NCBI GenBank assembly: GCA_900637135.1
Contig: LR134353.1
Span: 1,674,001-1,738,000 of the forward strand
Direction: 5' to 3'
Length of the DNA: 64,000 nucleotides
Source of the DNA: Mycolicibacterium flavescens
GTDB taxonomy: Bacteria > Actinomycetota > Actinomycetes > Mycobacteriales > Mycobacteriaceae
Shown: piece by piece, positions 48,385 through 57,110 of the stretch
Layout of the letters: each line of letters starts with the position of its first letter
Position numbering within the stretch: the first letter of the stretch is position 1
Position numbers and translations under genes: made by a program
Notes under the pieces: generated by a model
What the model saw: the letters and a program-made list of their open reading frames with translations, nothing else
Told to the model about the DNA's origin: nothing
Database searches by the model: none

Positions 48385-50970
48385 TTAGGTGACGTCGAAG
48401 GCGCGGGCGCGCAGGGACCGCTCGACACCGGCGCGGCCCTCGATGACCAGACGGCGCAGCGGCGGCGGTACATCGGGGTCGGCGAGGAACTCGTCGGCGG
48501 CGGCCAACCCGTCTTCGCTGATGTCCCACGACGGGTACAACCCGATGACGACGGTCTGGGCCACCTCGCTGGACCGCCGCTGCCACACGCCCGCGATCGC
48601 GCCGAAGTACCTCTCCCGGAACGGCGACAGCAGTGCCTGCTGACCGGGCTGAACGAAGCCGCCGATGATCGCGCGCGCGGTGATGTTGGCCAGCGTGTCG
48701 TCCTCGATCACCTGCTCCCACGCCGCTTCCTTGACCGCCAGTTCGGGTCGCGCGGCCGACGCTGCGGCGGCGTGCCGGCGTCCCGCCGCGGTCGGATCGC
48801 GTTGGGCCTCGGCGTCGATGAACGGCGTCTCCATACCCTCGGCGTCGACGGCGCCCGCGGCGGCGAGCGCGGTCACGATGCGCCACCGCAAGTCGGTGTC
48901 GACGACCAGACCGGGCAGACCCTTGAGCGCGGGGTCTTCGTCGAGCAGCGCCGAAAGCACCTCCACATGCCGCGGATCGAGCACCGATCCACACAGCGCG
49001 TTGACGTAGGCCAGTTGGTGATCGGAGCCGCCCTCGGCGCTGCGGGCCAGGTCGAGCAACCGGTCGGCGAACTCGGGCCAGCCCGACGAGCGCGCCCACT
49101 CCGGATCGGCGTAGGAGTTCAGCGCCGTCTGGGCCTGCAGCAGAAGCCGTTGCAGCACACCGACTTCGGTTTCGGCGTGAACACCGCCGCATACCAACGA
49201 CACGAACTCGCGGGCCTTGAGCTCGGCCTCGCGTGTCATTTCCCACGCCGCCGACCACGCCAGGGTGCGCGGCAGCGGCTCGGCGATGTCGGCGATGCGC
49301 GTCAGTACCGTCTGCAGCGAATCCTGGTCCAGCCGCAGCGAGCAGTACGTCAGGTCGTCGTCGTTGACCAGAATCAACTTGCCGCGCGGAACACCGTGCA
49401 GCGCAGGCACATCCGTGCTCGAACCCTCGATGTCGAGTTCCTCGCGATGCACCCGCACCAGCTTGCCGGAGCCGTCGTCGTCGTAGATTCCGACCGCGAG
49501 GCGATGCACCCGGGTTTCACCGGCGCCGGGCGCAGCCCCGCTCTGGTCGATGGCGAACCGGGTGAACCGGCCCTCGGCGTCGAGGTCGAAGTCGGGTCGC
49601 AGCGTGTTAAGGCCCGTCGTCTTAAGCCACTGCTGTCCCCATCCCGACAGGTCGCGCCCCGAGGCCTTCTCCAGCGCGCCCAGCAGGTCACCGAATGTGG
49701 CGTTGCCGAACGCGTGGTCGCGGAAGTAATCGCGCAGGCCGGAGAGGAACTCCTCCTCGCCGACGTAGGCGACCAGTTGCTTGAGGACGCTGGCGCCCTT
49801 GGCGTAGGTGATCCCGTCGAAGTTCACTTCGACGGCCGCCAGATCGGGGATGTCGGCGGCGACGGGATGGGTGGAGGGCAGTTGGTCCTGGCGGTACGCC
49901 CACGACTTCTCCACGTTCGCGAACGTCGTCCACGCCTCGGTGTACTCGGTGGCTTCTGCCTGGCACAGCACCGAGGCGAACGTCGCGAAAGACTCGTTGA
50001 GCCACAGGTCATCCCACCACTGCATGGTGACCAGGTCGCCGAACCACATGTGCGCCATCTCGTGCAGAACGGTCTCGGCGCGCCGTTCGTAGGAGGCTCG
50101 GGTCACCTTGCTGCGGAAGACGTAGTCCTCGAGGAACGTCACCGCGCCGGCGTTCTCCATCGCGCCGGCGTTGAACTCCGGTACGAACAGCTGGTCGTAC
50201 TTACCGAACGCATACGGGATGCCGAAGTTGTTGTGGTAGAAGCCGAATCCCTGCTTGGTCTCGGTGAACAGCCGCCCGGCGTCCATGAACTCGGCCAGCG
50301 TCTTGCGGCAGAACAACCCCAGCGGAATGTCGCCGTGGTCGTCGCTGTACACGTCGTCCCAGCGTGCGTATGGACCGGCGACGAGCGCCACCAGATACGT
50401 GCTCATCCGTGGTGTCGCGGCGAAGGTGTGCCGCCTGGCTGCACCGGCGTCCTCGACGGTGACGGTGGCGCCGTTGGACACGACCTCCCAGTGCGACGGC
50501 GCTGTCACCGTGACGTCGAAGGCCGCCTTGAGATCCGGTTGGTCGAAGCACGCGAACATCCGCTTGGCGTCGGCGGTTTCGAATTGCGAGTACAGGTACA
50601 CCTCGTCGTCGACGGGGTCGACGAAGCGGTGCAGACCCTCTCCGGTGTTGGAGTAGCGGCAATCGGCGTCGACGACAAGGACGTTGCGCCCGGCCAGTCC
50701 GGTCAGCGCGATGCCGGTCGATTCGTCATAGCCCGACACGTCGATGTCGCGGCCGTTGAGGGTGGCGCTGTGGATCGTGTCGGCCGCGATGTCGATGTAG
50801 GTGTCGGCGCCGGGAAGGGCATCGAATTCGACCGTGGTTGTGGACCGGAACGTGCGTTCACCGGGCTTGCCGGCGCCGTCGGTCAGGTCGAGTTCGATGC
50901 GGTAACTGTCGACGGTGACCAGGGCGGCGCGTTCGACGGCTTGGTCACGGGTCAGGTTGGGAAGTGCCAC
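48385..50970 (-). CDS. pepN: Aminopeptidase N (M1)
   Basis: An 861-residue zinc aminopeptidase that removes N-terminal residues from peptides in the cytosol. The exopeptidase GAMEN motif and the zinc site HEMAH-X18-E (His303, Glu304, His307, Glu326, in NESFA) are intact. The long helical C-terminal ERAP1-like domain is present. It matches Rv2467 in size and place. The start ATG follows the family (MALPNLTRDQA). Confidence 0.95.
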   Translation of the reverse strand: MALPNLTRDQAVERAALVTVDSYRIELDLTDGAGKPGERTFRSTTTVEFDALPGADTYIDIAADTIHSATLNGRDIDVSGYDESTGIALTGLAGRNVLVVDADCRYSNTGEGLHRFVDPVDDEVYLYSQFETADAKRMFACFDQPDLKAAFDVTVTAPSHWEVVSNGATVTVEDAGAARRHTFAATPRMSTYLVALVAGPYARWDDVYSDDHGDIPLGLFCRKTLAEFMDAGRLFTETKQGFGFYHNNFGIPYAFGKYDQLFVPEFNAGAMENAGAVTFLEDYVFRSKVTRASYERRAETVLHEMAHMWFGDLVTMQWWDDLWLNESFATFASVLCQAEATEYTEAWTTFANVEKSWAYRQDQLPSTHPVAADIPDLAAVEVNFDGITYAKGASVLKQLVAYVGEEEFLSGLRDYFRDHAFGNATFGDLLGALEKASGRDLSGWGQQWLKTTGLNTLRPDFDLDAEGRFTRFAIDQSGAAPGAGETRVHRLAVGIYDDDGSGKLVRVHREELDIEGSSTDVPALHGVPRGKLILVNDDDLTYCSLRLDQDSLQTVLTRIADIAEPLPRTLAWSAAWEMTREAELKAREFVSLVCGGVHAETEVGVLQRLLLQAQTALNSYADPEWARSSGWPEFADRLLDLARSAEGGSDHQLAYVNALCGSVLDPRHVEVLSALLDEDPALKGLPGLVVDTDLRWRIVTALAAAGAVDAEGMETPFIDAEAQRDPTAAGRRHAAAASAARPELAVKEAAWEQVIEDDTLANITARAIIGGFVQPGQQALLSPFRERYFGAIAGVWQRRSSEVAQTVVIGLYPSWDISEDGLAAADEFLADPDVPPPLRRLVIEGRAGVERSLRARAFDVT

Positions 50971-51020
50971 CCGACCAACCTAACGCCCGCGCCGTCAAGC
51001 GGCGCGTCGCACGTCCCGAG

Positions 51021-51404
51021 TCAGAAACCCGGTATCGCCCGCGCCGCGGGCAGCCAGTCCATCACGGTGCCGTTGCCCACTGACGCCAACATCTGCGGGC
51101 AGTACATCGAGATCGCGATGCCGGTGAAGAAGGCCGCGATGTCCGGCGGGATGCCGTTGTCGGACACCTGCGTGTACACCTTCGCGAGGTTCTTGCCCGG
51201 TTCGACGAGCATCGGGCACACGGATTCCCCGATCGCGACCATGTTCACGGGATTGTCGACGGACATGCCTGCGCCGCGAAGTGCGGCCAGGAATGCCTCG
51301 TCGGTCGTGTCGGCTTGGGCCGGTGCGGCGAACGTCGTTGCAACCGCCGCCAGACCGACCCCCAACGCCAGAGCGCGTCCTCGAAGATCAACAGGTTTAT
51401 TCAC
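51021..51404 (-). CDS. DUF732 secreted protein
   Basis: A 127-residue exported protein: signal peptide to about residue 31 (LALGVGLAAVATTFAAPAQA), then a DUF732 domain with TDEAFLAALRGAGMSV and two conserved cysteines (VCPML and YCPQML). These small mycobacterial secreted proteins have no known biochemical role. It is upstream of pepN on the same strand with 50 bases between and divergent from the redox gene. Confidence 0.85.
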   Translation of the reverse strand: MNKPVDLRGRALALGVGLAAVATTFAAPAQADTTDEAFLAALRGAGMSVDNPVNMVAIGESVCPMLVEPGKNLAKVYTQVSDNGIPPDIAAFFTGIAISMYCPQMLASVGNGTVMDWLPAARAIPGF

Positions 51405-51522
51405 TTCGGTAACGATTCTTCACATTGGTCACATCAGGAACACGGTTCGATCACCGTTTGCACTCTTAGGCGTTTCTCATATCGCGCCCTGCGACGTGGG
51501 CCGCTATAGCCGCCGCGGCGGG

Positions 51523-51548
51523 GGAACACTCCAAGCACGACCGCAGTT
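51523..51548 (+). promoter_or_regulatory. SigH-type promoter
   Basis: GGAACA (51523-51528), 17 bases, then GTT (51546-51548) match the SigH/ECF consensus GGAAY...GTT. It lies 45 bases before the DsbA-like gene; the M. tuberculosis orthologue Rv2466c is a SigH target. Confidence 0.7.
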
Positions 51549-51593
51549 GTCAGGAATGGACTCTGCCCACCCCGCGCCCGGAAGGATTCGCCC

Positions 51594-52202
51594 ATGTCCG
51601 AGAAGTCCGTTGCAGAACTCTGGTTCGACCCGTTGTGTCCGTGGTGCTGGATCACCTCGCGCTGGATCCTCGAGGTCGAGAAGGTCCGCGACATCGACGT
51701 GAGCTTCCGGGTGATGAGCCTCGCGGTGCTCAACGAGGGACGCGACCTGCCCGAGGAATACCAGGAGGCGATGAAGAAGGCGTGGGGGCCGGTGCGCGTC
51801 GCCATCGCGGCCGAACAGGCCAAGGGTCGCGAGGTCCTCGGCGGACTGTACACCGCGATGGGAACCCGCATCCACAACCAGGGCATCCAGGACTTCGATG
51901 TGGTGATCAAGGAGTCGCTCGCTGAGGTCGGCCTCCCGGCCGAGCTCGCCGAGGCCGCAACCACCGACAAGTACGACGACGCGCTGCGCAAGAGCCACCA
52001 CGAGGGCATGGACCCCGTCGGCGAGGACGTGGGCACCCCGACCATCCATGTCAACGGTGTCGCATTCTTCGGACCAGTGCTGTCGCGAATCCCGCGCGGC
52101 GAGGACGCCGGCAAGCTCTGGGACGCCTCGGTGACCTTCGCGTCCTATCCGCACTTCTGGGAGCTCAAGCGCACCCGCACGGAGTCGCCGGAATTCGACT
52201 GA
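51594..52202 (+). CDS. DsbA-like mycothiol-dependent reductase, Rv2466c-like
   Basis: A 202-residue thioredoxin-fold protein with an inserted helical domain and redox motif CPWC (Cys15, Cys18). The cis-proline region reads [10 protein letters not shown]. The orthologue is a cytosolic mycothiol-dependent (mycoredoxin-2-like) reductase that also activates thienopyrimidine prodrugs. It has a SigH-type promoter, in keeping with a role in thiol stress. Confidence 0.9.
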   Translation: MSEKSVAELWFDPLCPWCWITSRWILEVEKVRDIDVSFRVMSLAVLNEGRDLPEEYQEAMKKAWGPVRVAIAAEQAKGREVLGGLYTAMGTRIHNQGIQDFDVVIKESLAEVGLPAELAEAATTDKYDDALRKSHHEGMDPVGEDVGTPTIHVNGVAFFGPVLSRIPRGEDAGKLWDASVTFASYPHFWELKRTRTESPEFD

Positions 52203-52305
52203 GCGCCGTACCCGTCCGGAGCCTAGGGCCCGGCGAGACCTGACCAGGGTCGTCCGCCTGCCAAGATCGCGACCCTCATGTCGATTTCGTGGGCGCCGAA
52301 GTAGG

Positions 52306-52788
52306 GTGACCGCCATGCGCGTCTACCTGGGAGCCGATCACGCCGGCTTCGACCTCAAGCAGGCCATCGTCGAGCACCTGCGCAGTTCCGGGCACGAGCC
52401 GATCGACTGCGGGGCATTCGTCAACGACCCCGACGACGACTATCCGGCGTTCTGCATCGCCGCCGCGGAGAAGACCGTGGCCGATTCGGGCAGCCTCGGC
52501 ATCGTGCTCGGGGGTTCGGGCAACGGTGAGCAGATCGCGGCCAACAAGGTTCTCGGCGCGCGCTGTGCGTTGGCGTGGAGCGTCGAGACCGCCAAACTCG
52601 CACGCGAGCACAACAACGCTCAGCTGATCGGGATCGGCGGGCGCATGCACACCGTCGAGGAGGCGCTCGCGATCGTCGACGCGTTCGTGAGCACCCCGTG
52701 GTCGGAAGCCGAACGGCACCAACGTCGTATCGACATCCTCACCGAGTACGAACGCACCCACGTCGCGCCCCCGGTACCCGGCGCCTAG
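52306..52788 (+). CDS. rpiB: Ribose-5-phosphate isomerase B
   Basis: A 160-residue RpiB/LacAB-family isomerase interconverting ribose-5-P and ribulose-5-P in the pentose phosphate pathway. Motifs: GADHAGFDLK, SLGIVLGGSGNGEQIAANK and EHNNAQLIGIGGR. The catalytic acid is a glutamate (NGE) as in M. tuberculosis RpiB, not the cysteine of E. coli. The GTG at 52306 gives the same MTAMRVYLG-type start as the orthologue; ATG at 52315 is possible. Confidence 0.95.
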   Translation: MTAMRVYLGADHAGFDLKQAIVEHLRSSGHEPIDCGAFVNDPDDDYPAFCIAAAEKTVADSGSLGIVLGGSGNGEQIAANKVLGARCALAWSVETAKLAREHNNAQLIGIGGRMHTVEEALAIVDAFVSTPWSEAERHQRRIDILTEYERTHVAPPVPGA

Positions 52789-52790
52789 GG

Positions 52791-53597
52791 ATGCCGGAAG
52801 GCCACACTCTGCACCGGCTCGCCCGGTTGCACCAGCGGCGATTCGCTCGTGCACCGGTGCTGGTGTCCACCCCGCAGGGCAGGTTTGCCGACGGCGCCGC
52901 CGCCGTCGACGGGCGGGTGCTCAAGAAGGCCACCGCCTACGGCAAGCATCTGTTCCACCACTACGAAGGTGACCGGGTGGTGCATGTGCATCTCGGGTTG
53001 TACGGCACGTTCACCGAGTGGCCGCTGCCTGCCGGGACGACACCGCCGCCGCCGGTGGGACAGGTCCGGATGCGGATGATCGGCGCCGAGTACGGCACCG
53101 ACCTTCGGGGGCCGACGGTGTGTGAAGTGCTCGCCGAACCGGAGATCGCCGACGTCATCGACCGGCTCGGACCCGATCCGCTTCGCCGCGACGCCGACGG
53201 ATCGCTGGCGTGGGCCCGAATCCGCAAGTCGCGCAGGCCGATCGGACCGCTGCTGATGGACCAGACGGTGATCGCCGGGGTAGGCAACGTGTATCGCAAC
53301 GAGTTGCTCTTCCGGCACGGCATCGACCCGCACCGGCCGGGCATGCGTATCGACGAGGACGAGTTCGACGCGATGTGGACCGACCTCGTCGCGTTGATGC
53401 GGATCGGGTTGCGGCGCGGCAAGATCCACACCATCCGCCCCGAGGACGACCACGGGCTGCCCTCGTACGGGCCCGGACGGCCCCGCACCTACGTCTATCG
53501 GCGGGCGGGCGAGCCGTGCCGGCTGTGCGGCACCGAGATCCGCACGAAGGTGATGGAAGGCCGCAACCTGTTCTGGTGCCCCACCGACCAGACGTAG
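52791..53597 (+). CDS. nei1: Fpg/Nei-family DNA glycosylase
   Basis: A 268-residue base-excision glycosylase/AP lyase for oxidised pyrimidines (Rv2464c-like). The catalytic N-terminus is PEGHTLHRL (Pro2, Glu3), the H2TH domain has GVGNVYRNELLFRHGI and the C-terminal zinc finger starts CRLCGTEI. The fourth zinc ligand, usually Cys in CPxCQ, reads Asp here (CPTDQ). It begins two bases after the rpiB stop, so the two are one operon. Confidence 0.9.
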   Translation: MPEGHTLHRLARLHQRRFARAPVLVSTPQGRFADGAAAVDGRVLKKATAYGKHLFHHYEGDRVVHVHLGLYGTFTEWPLPAGTTPPPPVGQVRMRMIGAEYGTDLRGPTVCEVLAEPEIADVIDRLGPDPLRRDADGSLAWARIRKSRRPIGPLLMDQTVIAGVGNVYRNELLFRHGIDPHRPGMRIDEDEFDAMWTDLVALMRIGLRRGKIHTIRPEDDHGLPSYGPGRPRTYVYRRAGEPCRLCGTEIRTKVMEGRNLFWCPTDQT

Positions 53598-53647
53598 GCA
53601 CCCCGGCTGGGTCAACGTGACGGGCGCTCCTCAGCGACAATCGGCGC

Positions 53648-55336
53648 GTGGAGTTGATTCTCGTCGTCGTCGGAGCCATCGTCGTCACCGCTGTCGCACA
53701 CCGGCGCGGCCTCGAACCGGCCCTGGTCATCGTCATCATCGGCGCCGCTGTGTCGTTTCTGCCGGATTTCGAGCCACCCGAACTGGATTCGCACATCCTC
53801 CTGACGGTGGTGCTGCCGCCGCTCCTGTACTCGGCGGCGCTGAACTTCTCGTTCCCGACGTTCCTGCGCAACATCCGGCCGATCCTGGGCCTCGGCGTCG
53901 GACTGGTCGTGGTGACGGCATTCGCGGTGGCGGCCTCGGCGTGGCTGGTGGTGGTGCCCCTGACGTTCGCCACGGCCCTGGTGCTGGGCGCGATCGTGGC
54001 GCCGCCGGACGCGGTGACCGCGGTCGCCGTCGGTCGCAAGCTGGGCCTGCCGAGGCGGGTGATGGCGATCCTGACCGGAGAGAGCCTGATCAACGACGCC
54101 GCTGCGCTGACCCTGTTCTCGATCGCGGTGGTGCAGGTCACCGGCGGGCACATCTTCATCCACAACCCGTTCCTGCTGTTCGGCTACAGCGCCGTCGTCG
54201 GGCCGATCGTGGGCGCGCTGCTCGGTTACGTGACGCTGTGGATCCGCAGGCGACTGGCCAATCCGGGGCTGGAGACGGTGCAGGGCCTCGTGGTGCCGTT
54301 CGCGGCGTTCATCGTCGCCGAGGAGCTGCACGCATCGGGGGTGTTGGCCGTCGTCGTCGCCGGCTTCGTGGTGGCCAACGGCACGCTGTCGGCCGGGTAC
54401 CAGACCCGGCTGCAGGAACGTTATGTGTGGAACTCCGTCGACGTGTTGCTCGAGGCGTTCGTGTTCGCCTACATCGGGTTGCATCTGCGCTTCGTGCTCG
54501 AGGACCTGCAGGAGGCGCACGAGTCGCTGGCCGAGGTCGCTGTGGCGTCGCTGGTCGTGCTGGTCATCGTCTTGGTGATCCGGCCGCTGTCGGTGTTCGC
54601 CATCTTCGGGCGCAACAAGCTGTCCCAGCACGTCGAGACGCGGTTGAGCGTTCCCGTACCGGCGGGCGGAGGTCGCGGAGCGCTGGGAACCCGGCGGCGC
54701 AACAACCCGCCGGGTAAGTGGCGGTCACGCGTCGACCGGCGATCACTGTCCTGGCGGGAGAACGTGGTCGTGTCGTGGACCGGGATGCGCGGGGTCGTGA
54801 CTTTGGCTGCGGCCGCGGCCATTCCGGCGACGACGGTCACCGGCGAGCCGTTTCCCGAGCGGGCCACCATTCAGGCCATCGCGTTCGTGGTCAGCGTCGG
54901 CACGCTGCTGCTCCAAGGCTCGACGCTGCCGATCCTGATCCGGCGGCTGCACATCTCGCGGTTCTCCGACGATCACGCGGTCGATCGCGAGGAGGAACTC
55001 AAGGCCGAACGCGTCGTGCACGACGCCGCCGATCGGGTGCTGGCCGACTTTCGGGCCAATCCGCCTGCGGGCCTGAGCTCTCGCGTGGCCGCCGAGATCG
55101 AGGCGACCATCGCCCGGCACTCGCAGGACGCCGACGAGATGCCGGACCCCGAGGCGCATACGAAGCGCTCCGAGGTGTTCGCCGCGCTGTACCGCGACGT
55201 GCTCACCCACCAGCGCGCCGCGCTGATCGCCGAACGCGATGAGGGCCGCATCGAAGACGAGGCGGTCCGCGCGATGCTCGAACGGCTCGACCTACAGGAG
55301 GCCGGGGTGTCGGCGCGTCTGGAGAGCCGGCTGTAG
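53648..55336 (+). CDS. Na+/H+ antiporter, NhaP/CPA1 type
   Basis: A 562-residue cation/proton antiporter with about 12 membrane segments in the first 430 residues. The CPA1 motifs GAIVAPPDAVTAVAVGRKLG and GESLINDAAALTLF carry the conserved transport aspartates. A basic cytoplasmic loop (about 330-375) splits the last helices and the C-terminal 130 residues are helical and cytoplasmic. The GTG start is at the beginning of the first helix. It converges on the DUF1542 gene with seven bases between stops. Confidence 0.88.
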   Translation: MELILVVVGAIVVTAVAHRRGLEPALVIVIIGAAVSFLPDFEPPELDSHILLTVVLPPLLYSAALNFSFPTFLRNIRPILGLGVGLVVVTAFAVAASAWLVVVPLTFATALVLGAIVAPPDAVTAVAVGRKLGLPRRVMAILTGESLINDAAALTLFSIAVVQVTGGHIFIHNPFLLFGYSAVVGPIVGALLGYVTLWIRRRLANPGLETVQGLVVPFAAFIVAEELHASGVLAVVVAGFVVANGTLSAGYQTRLQERYVWNSVDVLLEAFVFAYIGLHLRFVLEDLQEAHESLAEVAVASLVVLVIVLVIRPLSVFAIFGRNKLSQHVETRLSVPVPAGGGRGALGTRRRNNPPGKWRSRVDRRSLSWRENVVVSWTGMRGVVTLAAAAAIPATTVTGEPFPERATIQAIAFVVSVGTLLLQGSTLPILIRRLHISRFSDDHAVDREEELKAERVVHDAADRVLADFRANPPAGLSSRVAAEIEATIARHSQDADEMPDPEAHTKRSEVFAALYRDVLTHQRAALIAERDEGRIEDEAVRAMLERLDLQEAGVSARLESRL

Positions 55337-55343
55337 CAGAAGG

Positions 55344-56105
55344 TCAGAAGCCGCCGAAATCGCCGAAGCCGCCGCCGATGTCACCGCCGCCGCCCCAGTC
55401 GCCGCCGCCGTCACCGCCCCAGTCGCCCCCGGGATCCTGGCCTTGGTCCAACCCCTGGTCGTATCCCTGGGCGAAGCCTTCTTCATAGCCGCTGCCGTGC
55501 ATGCCGGAGAACAACGCGTCGAACAGCAGCACCGAGCCCAGGCCCCAGGCGCCGGCGACGAGCGCTGGCTTCCACCACGGCTCGGAATACCAACCCGCAG
55601 GCACCGGCCGACCCGCGACCCGGCCGCCGGGGTAGTAATTCGGGGTGCGCTCGGATGGCGTCGGCGAGGCTTCGATCTCGCGGCCCTCGAAGTCGACCTT
55701 GCGCTCCTCGGTCACCGTGCCCGCCGACCGCTGGCCGGCGAGCGTTTCGAGTTCGGGGCCGGGATCCATGCCCATCGCGACGCGAGCGGCGCGCACGTAG
55801 TAGAGGCCCTCGAGCGCGCTCTCCTTGGCGAGCAACGCCTGCTTGGCGGTGTTGGCCTGGTCGATCTGCGACCCGGCAGCGGTGTAGCGCTCGGACGCGT
55901 CGGCCAGCGCCTGCTTCGACGCGTCGTCGTTGCCGGTCAGGCCGATCACCTGACCGCCGAGACGTTCGATGATGCGGCGGGCGTCGGCTTTGGCGTCCTC
56001 GAGCGAGGCGGCCTTGCGCCGGTCAGAAGCCCTCATCGCGGCGTAGGCCACGGCGCCGAGAGCGACGATGACCAGGACGACGAGAACGAGCAGAACACCG
56101 TTCAT
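55344..56105 (-). CDS. DUF1542-type membrane protein with glycine-rich tail
   Basis: A 253-residue protein: N-terminal membrane helix (GVLLVLVVLVIVALGAVAYAA), an extended charged coiled-coil-like region (about 28-105), a linker with a second hydrophobic stretch near 180-200 (ALVAGAWGLGSVLLFDALF) and a Gly/Asp-rich tail of the type GGDWGGDGG. The tail is low complexity. Related to actinobacterial DUF1542 proteins of unknown role, perhaps membrane stress sensors. Function unknown. Confidence 0.75.
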   Translation of the reverse strand: MNGVLLVLVVLVIVALGAVAYAAMRASDRRKAASLEDAKADARRIIERLGGQVIGLTGNDDASKQALADASERYTAAGSQIDQANTAKQALLAKESALEGLYYVRAARVAMGMDPGPELETLAGQRSAGTVTEERKVDFEGREIEASPTPSERTPNYYPGGRVAGRPVPAGWYSEPWWKPALVAGAWGLGSVLLFDALFSGMHGSGYEEGFAQGYDQGLDQGQDPGGDWGGDGGGDWGGGGDIGGGFGDFGGF

Positions 56106-56273
56106 AGCGCCCAGCGTACCCAGCGTGAACGCGAAAACCGGATCGCGAACGGTGTGGCCGGGCGGTCACGCGCGTTGTCCCTCGGTGCGCTGTACTGTGG
56201 CGGTTCGTCGAGGTCTCGGGCAAACCCGGTCAACCGGCCCCCCGATTTTTGTTCGAGCGTCAATTTGCGTACC

Positions 56274-56990
56274 GTGAATGGGGTGACGCGGTGGGTACGC
56301 AGATTCGACGACTTCCTTAACCGCCTGCTCGAAGAGCATGCGCGCGAGGCAGGCGAGAGCGTCGACACGTACGTTGCCCGTGCGGTTGCGGCGCAAATGG
56401 CCACCGATTTGAGGCGCGCCAACGATCCGAACATCGCCGACCTGCAAACTCATCTTGCCGCCGCGGGCGTGCTCGACGAGGAGGCGATGCCAGACGTGTC
56501 GACCGTCATTGCCGACCCTGACCGACTTGCCGCCCTGCACGACACCGGCTTGCTGGACTCGCCGCCGGAGGTGATCTACGACCGGATCACCCGGGCCGCG
56601 GCCGAAGCGCTCGACGCTCCCTTCGCGATGGTGTCGCTTGTCGACGTCGATCGACAGTTCTTCAAAAGTGCCGTCGGTCAAGAAAGCACCTCACCGGAGG
56701 ATCGGCAGACACCACTCGAGCGCTCGGTGTGTCAGTACGCGGTGGCCAATGGCGCGCCGCTGATCCTGGAGGACGCGCGGGCCGATCCGACTTTCAAGCA
56801 GCATCCCGCGGTGCGGGACGGGACGGTGGTGGCCTATCTCGGCATACCGCTGATGGACGATGCGGGCAATGCCGTTGGGACACTGTGCGTCTACGACACC
56901 AAGCCACGCCTGTGGAGTACGGGTCATCTTCAGGTGCTCAGTGACCTCGCCGCGCTCGCCACAGAACGCATATTCCACACGGGCACCTAG
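56274..56990 (+). CDS. GAF-domain protein
   Basis: A 238-residue soluble protein. The first 80 residues are helical with a short RHH-like charge pattern (FDDFLNRLLEEHAREAGESVDTYVARAVAAQ), then a GAF domain (about 95-235) with VSLVDVDRQFFKSAVG, SVCQYAV and FLYLG-like VAYLGIPLMD. No output domain is present, so it may sense a small ligand or redox state and act on a partner. The start is uncertain: GTG 56274 or 56283, neither with a ribosome site. Confidence 0.75.
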   Translation: MNGVTRWVRRFDDFLNRLLEEHAREAGESVDTYVARAVAAQMATDLRRANDPNIADLQTHLAAAGVLDEEAMPDVSTVIADPDRLAALHDTGLLDSPPEVIYDRITRAAAEALDAPFAMVSLVDVDRQFFKSAVGQESTSPEDRQTPLERSVCQYAVANGAPLILEDARADPTFKQHPAVRDGTVVAYLGIPLMDDAGNAVGTLCVYDTKPRLWSTGHLQVLSDLAALATERIFHTGT

Positions 56991-57002
56991 CCACAACGAT
57001 GA

Positions 57003-57021
57003 GCGGGCCGTTCGGCCCCGC
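57003..57021. terminator. Short GC hairpin after the GAF gene
   Basis: GCGGGCC and GGCCCCGC pair around a GTTC loop 12 bases after the stop at 56990. There is no U-tract. Confidence 0.4.
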
Positions 57022-57110
57022 GAACTGGCTGGAACTTCGGGGTCATGACCTAGACTGGCAACGTTTGCGGACGCAGACAATTCTGTACACGTCGGGTTTC
57101 CGGGGGGAGA

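Noticed and set aside
47881..51702. A 1273-codon plus-strand open frame
   Set aside because: It is antisense to pepN, the HNH gene and the DUF732 gene, crosses their boundaries and shows only biased low-complexity residues, typical of a shadow frame in GC-rich DNA.
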